Shown: piece by piece, positions 59,001-63,916 of the stretch
Layout of the letters: the number at the start of each line of letters is the position of its first letter
Position numbering within the stretch: the first letter of the stretch is position 1
Assembly (NCBI GenBank): GCA_016937175.1
Contig: JAFGWL010000025.1
Location: 1 to 63,916 of the forward strand
Direction: 5' to 3'
Length of the DNA: 63,916 nt
Source: Candidatus Mcinerneyibacteriota bacterium
Lineage (GTDB): Bacteria; Macinerneyibacteriota; Macinerneyibacteria; Macinerneyibacteriales; DSCS01
Translations under genes and position numbers: made by a program
Notes under the pieces: generated by a model
The model's input: only the letters and a program-made list of their open reading frames with translations
Told to the model about the DNA's origin: nothing
Database searches by the model: none

Positions 59001-59091
59001 TAGAAAGAGAGATCGCTCCCAGAATAAGGACGATAATAAAAATGACAAGTGTCGTGATCGGGCGCCTTACCCCGAATTCGGATAAGTTCAT
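55999..59091 (-). CDS. RND efflux pump, inner membrane subunit (HAE1/AcrB family)
   Basis: A 1030-residue pump with 12 membrane helices and two large periplasmic loops. The typical start (MNLSEFGVRRPITTLVIFI), SMLSIDLFPDITPP, the TM4 motif AIGMVVDNGIVVLENIYRHL, and RLRPVLMTALTTIFGMLPLA are clear. The residue pair equivalent to AcrB Asp407-Asp408 is Asp399-Asn400, and the site of AcrB Lys940 is Asn930 (VVNNAIVLVDY), so two proton-relay residues are changed. It would export drugs, detergents or lipids with the adaptor and TolC genes upstream. Confidence 0.92.
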   Translation of the reverse strand: MNLSEFGVRRPITTLVIFIIVLILGAISLSMLSIDLFPDITPPVASILTTYEGAGAEDVEKKVTEIIEGAVSTVPNIKGVTSQSQEGVSVVTLEFKWGSNMDTALSDIRGALDFVISSLPDGVERPSVFKFDISMMPILYLSINAEQNLNQMRTIVENDLVEPLKRVPGVGNAFVRGGPQREIRVYFDRDKLNNLGLNVYTVAGIIAAQNVDTPAGNIKNERRNYVLRVPGEYTDASQIENIVLSNVNGRFVRVRDVAEVVDSYFEENREIRINGKPGMLCILQKQSGANTVRVAGEVKERIEEIKKNLPADFTLDVVFDGAEYINDSISNLAKTLLAGGIFVVLIVLLFLRNIRGSLIISLMIPFSLIVAFILMYINGYTINIISLSALAIAIGMVVDNGIVVLENIYRHLKKGVNKREAAMFGASEVGSAILASTLTTIVIFVPIFFINDISAILFKQLGFSIMIVLFGSFFTAMLLIPMLSSLFLKNIELKGRVSSATERAFERIEKSYRSVLQWAISHRKATVLTGIMIFSLSIAFFGLFGGSEFMPESDSGQVDITVILPQGTSHDKTVEIAKEVDKIITDSVPEIKDRFIMSGVSEGGFASVFGAQEGLNIARIGLSLVSVNERERSSVEIAENLRKKIEHVHGIEKLIVTSEDQGMQMFGGGGSPINIEIYGYDLDKTYSLAEEVKFTISKIDGVRNADISRDMGKPEVTVQLNRDKLYRMGLTVNDVGQQLRAQYYGIVASLFREGGNEYNIFLRIKDELRRDIETLKGTNIVTPTGLPVPLETIADFSIERGPVDIERKSQSRVIYVTASTFGRSFGEVAADVNNAIRKIEHPDDVDIVMSGTFEDQQNSFKYLALAVLGGILLVYLVMAGQFESFRDPFVILFSIPFAFSGVFLALPILGLNLNIIVFVGLILLVGIVVNNAIVLVDYTNLLRKREYPIEEAILTAGQTRLRPVLMTALTTIFGMLPLALSTGEGAESWVPLGVTVIAGLLFSTFVTLLFVPTVYLIAERKAARRRGEFI

Positions 59092-59100
59092 ACTGCCTCC

Positions 59101-59961
59101 CTACCGGATCTGGACTTCCATGCCGTCCTGGATGTACTTCTGGCCCACGACAATGACATCTTCCCCTTCAGTGAGCCCGTCAAGGATCTCTATGAATGTA
59201 TTATATTCCAGTCCTGTATTGACTTCACGCAGATGAGCTTTCCCGTCATTGTACACGAAGACAAACCGGTTATCGATGACCGCCTCCTCAGGGAGAGCCA
59301 ACCCGTGGCGCTCGCTCAAGATGATACTGATACGGGCAAACATCCCGGACCTGAGTCTGAGGCCCGGGTTGGGGACGTGGACTTTCAAGTCGATGGTATG
59401 TGTCAACGGATCAGAGACAGGCGTAAAGGAGACGATCTTTCCTTTGAAGACCTCTCCGGGGTAGGCCTCTGTTGTCACCTCAACGGGGTTGTTTCCCCTG
59501 AGATGAGGATAGTAACGCTCAGGTACCGAAATAGTCGCCTCCATGGTGGTCATGTTGGAGACACTGGCCACGGGTATCTGCCCCGGGATGATCATCTCCC
59601 CTTTGTCCCGGTTAAGGTTTCCCACGATGCCGCTTATGGGGCTCTTGATCAAAGCCGGCTCATATTTCAAGCCGGTCACATCCCGGTCGATCCGTGCGAT
59701 GACCTGGTCTTTTTCCACATACTGCCCTTCTCGTACATCATAGGAGAGGAATTTCCCGTTGATCTTGGAGTAGACAGAGATATCCTGAATCCCCAAGAGC
59801 GTGCCGGTGGCTTTGTAGACTTCCCGCACCACACGTTTTTCCAGTTTTTGAATACTCACAAAAGGAGCGGCCTGCTGTTGAGCTGCTCCTCCCTTTTTAC
59901 ACCCGCCTGCACTCAGGGCTAAGACGACGAAAAGGATAATAACCACTGCATCACGTTTCAT
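59101..59961 (-). CDS. RND periplasmic adaptor lipoprotein, without alpha-hairpin
   Basis: A 286-residue membrane fusion protein. The signal ends in lipobox LSAGGC (lipidated Cys21). Two lipoyl half-motifs (VREGQYVEKDQVIARIDRD and ALIKSPISGIVGNL) are joined by a linker of only about 12 residues (93-104), where AcrA has a 60-100-residue coiled-coil hairpin. Beta-barrel and membrane-proximal domains follow. The ATG at 59961 after GAGGAGG overlaps the tolC stop. Borrelia BesA has the same hairpin-less design. Confidence 0.9.
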   Translation of the reverse strand: MKRDAVVIILFVVLALSAGGCKKGGAAQQQAAPFVSIQKLEKRVVREVYKATGTLLGIQDISVYSKINGKFLSYDVREGQYVEKDQVIARIDRDVTGLKYEPALIKSPISGIVGNLNRDKGEMIIPGQIPVASVSNMTTMEATISVPERYYPHLRGNNPVEVTTEAYPGEVFKGKIVSFTPVSDPLTHTIDLKVHVPNPGLRLRSGMFARISIILSERHGLALPEEAVIDNRFVFVYNDGKAHLREVNTGLEYNTFIEILDGLTEGEDVIVVGQKYIQDGMEVQIR

Positions 59962-61271
59962 AACGCCTCCTCTTTCTCCAGTATTCCTGCAGCTTTTCTT
60001 AATTTCAGCCAAGAAAGGTTCAAGTCATAACGGGCGCGTATATCCCCTGCTTTGGCATTATTGTAGCCGATCCGGGCCTGCATAAGCTCCAGCAGAGAGA
60101 CGACGCCCTCTTTGTATCCGGCCCGGGCGACTTCAAGGCTTTCCCTGGCCAGAGAAAGGTTCGTCTTCTGGGCATCCAGGCGTTCACGGGCTTCCCGGAC
60201 ACTCTCCAGCTTCAGGCTGAGATCGATTCCTGTCTTTTCTATGATATCCCGGTAAGTGTCGTCCAGGATCTCCTGCTGTAAAGAGAGGTTTTTGATTCCG
60301 ACAGGACGTTTGAGTCCTTGGAACAGGTTCCATTGGAGAGCCAGGGTGATATTATAGGAATCTTCCCACTCCTGCCCCCACTCTTCTTTCTGTTGTCCGT
60401 AAGTCCCTGAAAGGACCAGGGAGGGCAGATACTGCCCCTTGGACATGCTTTTGGAGTAATCGACGATGGCACTGTTCATTTTCAGGATCTGTATATCCGG
60501 GTTGTTGCTTAAGGCCAGATCCATCAGGAGGCTTTTTTCGGGAAGAAGCCTTTCTTCGTCAACGGCAAAATCACGGGAGACAGTCAGCTCCATCTCTTCG
60601 GCGGCTCCCACGATATTTTTCAGGCTCATGAGAGCCGTTTTATACCCCGATTCCGCTTTGAGGGCGTCAGGACGGGCATTATTGAGCTCCACTCTGGCCT
60701 GGAGCAGTTCCAGATTGGAAGCTTCTCCGTTATTGTACTGGGCTTCGACCATCGCCTTCTGTTCTTCAAGGATCTCGACGGTCTCCCGGGCCAGGTCCTT
60801 CATCAATCCTGCGTATATGACATTGTAATAGGCTTCTGAGACAGCGTAGATGACATCCATCCGTGCTTTTCGATACTCCTGCTTAGCGATATCCCGCCGG
60901 GCATAAGCTGTCTTCAGACTGAAGAAGCGTGCCCCTCCCGTAAACAGGGGGAGGTTCGCCGAAAGAGAGTACTGATAATTACTGAGCATATCCATCTCAT
61001 AATCCATGGCCGTCCCCCCGGGCCCGGGAAGGGAAAAGGTGGAGACAGATTCTTTCAGGACCTTAAGCCCTGATGCGCTCACTGTAGGGAGAAAATCCCC
61101 GTAAGCAGTCAGGATCTCATTTTTCGCCTGGGCGATCTCCCTTTCTTTGTTCACTAATTGGGTATTGTTCTCCAGGGCAAAAGAAATCGTCTGGTCTAAA
61201 GTCCACTCTTCTCCCGAAGCGGGGAGAAAGAGGACAGCTGTGAGAATAAAAAGATTGATCAGGTGCTTCAT
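59958..61271 (-). CDS. TolC-family outer membrane efflux protein
   Basis: A 437-residue OEP protein with a signal peptide (LINLFILTAVLFLPASG) and the internal repeat of TolC (two halves of long helices and short strands: ALENNTQLVNKEREIAQAKN, SEAYYNVIYAGLMKDLA, ARVELNNARPDALKAESGYK, QARIGYNNAKAGDIRARYDL). It forms the outer-membrane duct for the RND pump. It overlaps the tetR stop by 4 nt. The size is like that of TolC. Confidence 0.92.
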   Translation of the reverse strand: MKHLINLFILTAVLFLPASGEEWTLDQTISFALENNTQLVNKEREIAQAKNEILTAYGDFLPTVSASGLKVLKESVSTFSLPGPGGTAMDYEMDMLSNYQYSLSANLPLFTGGARFFSLKTAYARRDIAKQEYRKARMDVIYAVSEAYYNVIYAGLMKDLARETVEILEEQKAMVEAQYNNGEASNLELLQARVELNNARPDALKAESGYKTALMSLKNIVGAAEEMELTVSRDFAVDEERLLPEKSLLMDLALSNNPDIQILKMNSAIVDYSKSMSKGQYLPSLVLSGTYGQQKEEWGQEWEDSYNITLALQWNLFQGLKRPVGIKNLSLQQEILDDTYRDIIEKTGIDLSLKLESVREARERLDAQKTNLSLARESLEVARAGYKEGVVSLLELMQARIGYNNAKAGDIRARYDLNLSWLKLRKAAGILEKEEAL

Positions 61272-61888
61272 TTTTCCTCCTCTGTGTTTTCTCCCAGAGC
61301 ACTTTTCAAAAAGATCTTCATAATCTGATAGGCTTTCTCATCTTCCATAGAGTTCTCTTCCATCATCTTGTAATGTTCCATTCCGTGCAAAACCCCCATC
61401 ACCAGATAAGACACTAAAGTGGCCTTTTTTACGTCACTGATATACTCTTTTAAGACACCTGAGAGAAATTTTATGCGTTTTTCATAGATCCCCATGATTT
61501 TCTCAAAGATCTCCCCGTTATTCTGATAGATCAACCCGATATTTTTGTGAAAGAGCGTGGCTACCTTTTTATTGCGGTAGGTCTTGCGAAAGCTTTCGTC
61601 AAACAAGACATCGAAAAGGGATTCCGACTCACCCGGCTCGATTTTTTTCAGCTGTTCAGTAATAAAACTTTCGATCTCCTGAAACTCCTCATCCGCCAGT
61701 TCCACAAGATAGGAGATAATGTCATCCCTGGATTTGAAGTAGGAATAGAGGCTTGATTTGCTGTAGCCCACTTGAGAAGCGATTTCAGCCAGTGTGACAT
61801 TCTCCACCCCTTTTTCCAGGAAAAGATCCGCCGCCGCATCGGCGATGAGATCTTTTTTCATCTTGAATTCCCACTCTCTTTTTTTCAA
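61268..61888 (-). CDS. TetR/AcrR-family regulator of the RND operon
   Basis: A 206-residue repressor with a standard helix-turn-helix (EKGVENVTLAEIASQVGYSK, then SSLYSYFKSRDDIISYLVEL) and a ligand domain. The start is uncertain: TTG at 61888 has AGGGGG six bases before it, ATG at 61861 does not. It is the first gene of tetR-tolC-adaptor-pump-PII, and a palindrome over its promoter suggests that it represses the whole operon, including itself. Confidence 0.88.
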   Translation of the reverse strand: MKKREWEFKMKKDLIADAAADLFLEKGVENVTLAEIASQVGYSKSSLYSYFKSRDDIISYLVELADEEFQEIESFITEQLKKIEPGESESLFDVLFDESFRKTYRNKKVATLFHKNIGLIYQNNGEIFEKIMGIYEKRIKFLSGVLKEYISDVKKATLVSYLVMGVLHGMEHYKMMEENSMEDEKAYQIMKIFLKSALGENTEEEK

Positions 61889-61917
61889 TATTGACCCCCT
61901 GTTTTAAATTCTGACCC

Positions 61918-61939
61918 TGCGGTCGATATAATAACCGCA
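61918..61939. promoter_or_regulatory. Candidate TetR operator over the -10 box
   Basis: A 22-bp inverted repeat: TGCGGT (61918-61923) and ACCGCA (61934-61939) with 10 bp between, exactly enclosing the -10 box of the tetR promoter. Size and place suit an autorepressing TetR dimer. Confidence 0.65.
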
Positions 61940-61955
61940 CATTCAATAGTGTCAA
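61928..61955 (-). promoter_or_regulatory. Promoter of the RND efflux operon
   Basis: Perfect TTGACA (61955-61950), 16-bp spacer, TATTAT (61933-61928). Confidence 0.75.
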
Positions 61956-61983
61956 GAAAAAAAAGGGGGATAGGAAATAATTC

Positions 61984-62448
61984 TTAATGGTCTTCCGGAG
62001 GAGGGTTGAATAGAGACCGCAACTCGCTCACATAGGCTCTGGCCTTTTCGCAGTCTCCTTTGTCCAGGGCGTTTTCAGCCTGGACAAGGTCTTCCTGTAT
62101 AATATGAAGCTTGTCACTCATATCGTCCAAAAATCCGTTCAGGTCGTCGATAAGATCGGCAAACAGGTAATCTTCTCCCACATAAACCCTTTCCCTGAAA
62201 CTCGTATGTCTGATCCTTTTTACGGCTCCTGACAAGAGACGGAATACTTTTGTTATATTCGCCGTTTCGAAATAGGCAAGAGCCCCGGCAGCCAGAAATA
62301 CAATAATAAACCGGGCTGCAAGGAGTAACTTCTGTTCATTCCACAAATAGGAGAAACCGTAATCCAGGGTAAAGATCATAGATGTGAGAATGACGATGAT
62401 CACCATCATGAGAAACAGTTCCACAAAGAGACGTACTTGTGCTTTCAA
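61984..62448 (-). CDS. Membrane protein with two helices and a HAMP-like helix region, unknown
   Basis: A 154-residue protein with two N-terminal membrane helices (about residues 10-28 and 42-60) and a cytoplasmic helical tail. The segment after the second helix (TNITKVFRLLSGAVKRIR-like, then LFADLIDDLNGFLDDMSDKL) resembles a HAMP linker, but no output domain follows. I do not recognise a family. It overlaps the BioD-like gene by 4 nt, so the two are probably linked in function. Confidence 0.6.
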   Translation of the reverse strand: MKAQVRLFVELFLMMVIIVILTSMIFTLDYGFSYLWNEQKLLLAARFIIVFLAAGALAYFETANITKVFRLLSGAVKRIRHTSFRERVYVGEDYLFADLIDDLNGFLDDMSDKLHIIQEDLVQAENALDKGDCEKARAYVSELRSLFNPPPEDH

Positions 62449-63671
62449 ACCCCGTTCCTCCTTCCGAAAAACTTTTTGATGTCATGAGTCAGCAAAAACC
62501 TGACAAAGATCACGGCCCTGCGAAGGAACCTTTTGATCTTACCCAGGGTACTTTCCATCACCGTAGCATTGGCCAACCGGGAAAAGACCTTTTTGTAATC
62601 GATATTTTTAAAAACAAAATTGTGCATAGCTTCTATCTTGCTGTTATCCTGGGACCGCGTCTTGACAGAGATCCCCGAAAGTTCCGAGACCACGGAAAAG
62701 GTGTCTCCCTCTTTCCAGAGCACCGTCATCTCCTCCTCTTCAAGGACTTTCATGCTGATCTCTCCGGGGGGACGGCTTCCGTTAAGAAGTAAGGCGCATA
62801 TCTTTGAGTTCCACTCCCTGAGGATCTGCTGCATTTTGGGAAGAGCGAAGATCACATCCATCCTGTCAGCCGGAAAGATGATCATGATGTTTCCTTTATG
62901 CTTCTTAATATAATTGAGAGCCTCTTCAATATTGGCTGCTCCCACGATATAGCGGTCGATGACAGAATTACGCGGAGCCTTTTCCTGTAAGATCTGGGGT
63001 TTGATGTCTTCGATGATCGTATCCAGAGTGGGGTTATTCAAAACAGAAGAGTAGGGAATAGCTCCGAACAGGGCCAGCCTGTTCTTCTCGCAATAGATCT
63101 CCAGGGCTCTTTTGACTTTTTCCAGTTTTTTTTCGACGACCTTATTGACTACGACTCCGATGACTTCCACACCGAACCGTTCAAAAAATATACGGTTGAG
63201 CTCCAGCCGGTCGATGGTATTCCCTATCCCACCCTTGGCGACAAGCACGACCTTGGCATCAAGCAGGCGGGCCACATGAGCATTGGAATGGTCAAAAACC
63301 GACCCGACTCCTGCATGGCCAGTCCCTTCGATAATCACATAGTCGTTATCCTTAGCCAGTTTTTTGTATGAATCTATGATCTTGTCACTGAGGTTCGGTT
63401 TTACGGCACGGAGCAGGTACTCTTCTGTAAATCCCTTTTCAACCACCACGGGGTTCATGAGGACCGGATCGGCTTCCAGCTGAAAGACCTCTTTCATCAA
63501 CACTACATCTTCATCCACAGGGCCCCATTTGGAGGCGACCCATCGCTGGCCGACGGGCTTCATAAAGGCCGTTTTTTTACCCATTTCATGAAGACGGTGT
63601 AAAAAGGCCAGGGAAATGGTCGATTTTCCTACATCTTTATCTGTCGCTGCGATAAAGAGGTTCTTAGCCAC
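62445..63671 (-). CDS. BioD-like P-loop plus DRTGG-type protein (phosphotransacetylase N-terminal-like)
   Basis: A 408-residue protein. The N-terminal ~220 residues are a dethiobiotin synthetase/CobB-like NTPase: IAATDKDVGKSTISLAF (P-loop), FMKPVGQR, and YVIIEGTGHAG. The later part (APRNSVIDRYIVGAANIEEA, then IMIIFPADRMDVIFALPKM) resembles the DRTGG domain found with it in the regulatory half of long phosphate acetyltransferases. There is no catalytic Pta domain, so the protein is likely a sensor or regulator. The start is a GTG at 63671 after CGGAG, overlapping the GAF gene by 8 nt; further upstream codons belong to that gene's frame region. Confidence 0.75.
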   Translation of the reverse strand: MAKNLFIAATDKDVGKSTISLAFLHRLHEMGKKTAFMKPVGQRWVASKWGPVDEDVVLMKEVFQLEADPVLMNPVVVEKGFTEEYLLRAVKPNLSDKIIDSYKKLAKDNDYVIIEGTGHAGVGSVFDHSNAHVARLLDAKVVLVAKGGIGNTIDRLELNRIFFERFGVEVIGVVVNKVVEKKLEKVKRALEIYCEKNRLALFGAIPYSSVLNNPTLDTIIEDIKPQILQEKAPRNSVIDRYIVGAANIEEALNYIKKHKGNIMIIFPADRMDVIFALPKMQQILREWNSKICALLLNGSRPPGEISMKVLEEEEMTVLWKEGDTFSVVSELSGISVKTRSQDNSKIEAMHNFVFKNIDYKKVFSRLANATVMESTLGKIKRFLRRAVIFVRFLLTHDIKKFFGRRNGV

Positions 63672-63916
63672 GATTTCTCCGCCGTTCAGAAATAAGTACG
63701 GCGACCTCTTCCAAAAAGTGACGGTCTTCTGCCGTAAAAGCGTCCGGAGTGTGGGAATCGACATCGATCTCCCCCCAGACCTCTTCTCCCTCGATGAGGG
63801 GAACTACGATCTCTGATCTGACATGGGGACTGCAGGAGAGATAATTATCTGCGAGAGAAACGTCCGGGACGACGAATACTGATTGAGTAGCCACAGCCTG
63901 GCCACAGATCCCCCGC
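63664..63916 (-). CDS. GAF-domain protein, free methionine-R-sulfoxide reductase-like (cut by window edge)
   Basis: The C-terminal 83 residues of a GAF protein that continues beyond the right edge. RGICGQAVATQSVFVVPDVS and YLSCSPHVRSEIVVPLIEG, then GEIDVDS and FTAEDRHFLEEVA, line up with fRMsr (YebR), which reduces free methionine-R-sulfoxide. The cysteines of GICG and of YLSC fall where YebR has its active cysteines. A GAF sensor without catalysis cannot be excluded while the N-terminus is missing. Confidence 0.75.
   Translation of the reverse strand, partial: RGICGQAVATQSVFVVPDVSLADNYLSCSPHVRSEIVVPLIEGEEVWGEIDVDSHTPDAFTAEDRHFLEEVAVLISERRRNRG

Overview
The window is a gene-dense chromosomal segment of what looks like an anaerobic, two-membrane (diderm) bacterium. 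Anaerobic life is suggested by an Rnf complex, the oxygen-independent epoxyqueuosine reductase QueH, a tryptophanase-family lyase, phosphotransacetylase, a flavodoxin/ferredoxin (EFR1-type) protein and a ferritin-like protein. An outer membrane is indicated by TamA/TamB-like proteins, TolC, an RND pump with a lipoprotein adaptor, and TonB/ExbD. The adaptor lacks the alpha-helical hairpin, as the Borrelia adaptor BesA does, so a spirochaete or a related lineage is possible. GerW and TmcAL, better known from Firmicutes, are also present. I cannot assign a phylum from this window alone. No insertion sequence, prophage, CRISPR array or rRNA gene was seen, and no gap without a gene exceeds about 150 bases.

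Almost every gene is on the minus strand, in long operons whose genes overlap by 1-14 nt. From left to right: (1) greA followed by rnfCDGEAB (1-4978). (2) A long-chain acyl-CoA synthetase-like gene, divergent from a plus-strand tRNA cluster Pro-Arg-His-Lys (5074-7203). (3) yebC-ruvC-ruvA-ruvB-queH-ridA-mobB-yajC (7232-12093), combining recombination, queuosine salvage, imine detoxification, Mo cofactor and secretion genes. (4) A plus-strand dihydrouridine synthase. (5) Lysine 6-aminotransferase, then DUF1015-pta-aspartate aminotransferase-M20 peptidase. (6) A molybdate/tungstate-type ABC transporter without a binding protein. (7) A DUF4139 exported protein, then a tryptophanase-like gene abutting a tRNA-Thr gene. 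(8) rpmB-tamA-tamB. (9) sppA-UPF0173 hydrolase-mazG, and pepP-DUF1858.

(10) From 34 to 47 kb a long run reads yhhQ (queuosine precursor transporter)-zinc ribbon-smc-ftsY-patatin-CaCA exchanger-cvpA-alaX-wecA-like-tetR-pcrA. (11) Ferritin-like-EFR1, and HD/HD-GYP-argS. (12) exbD-tonB and a YgjP-type metallopeptidase, divergent from plus-strand hpt. (13) tmcAL-DUF2953-like-gerW. (14) An RND efflux operon tetR-tolC-adaptor-pump-PII-like. (15) A GAF protein, a BioD-like/DRTGG protein and a membrane protein at the right edge.

The regulatory layout is unusually readable. Twenty intergenic sites match the sigma-70 consensus (TTGACA / TATAAT); fourteen have a 16-bp spacer and six a 17-bp spacer. For three genes (dus, exbD and the YgjP-type peptidase) the -10 box lies 6-7 nt before the ATG and no ribosome binding site is visible, which predicts leaderless mRNAs. 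I found no clearly new multi-gene defence or mobile system. The most interesting points are the leaderless genes, the RND pump whose proton-relay residues are changed and which sits with a PII-like protein, the tryptophanase-tRNA fusion transcript, and the structured 5' leader of tmcAL.
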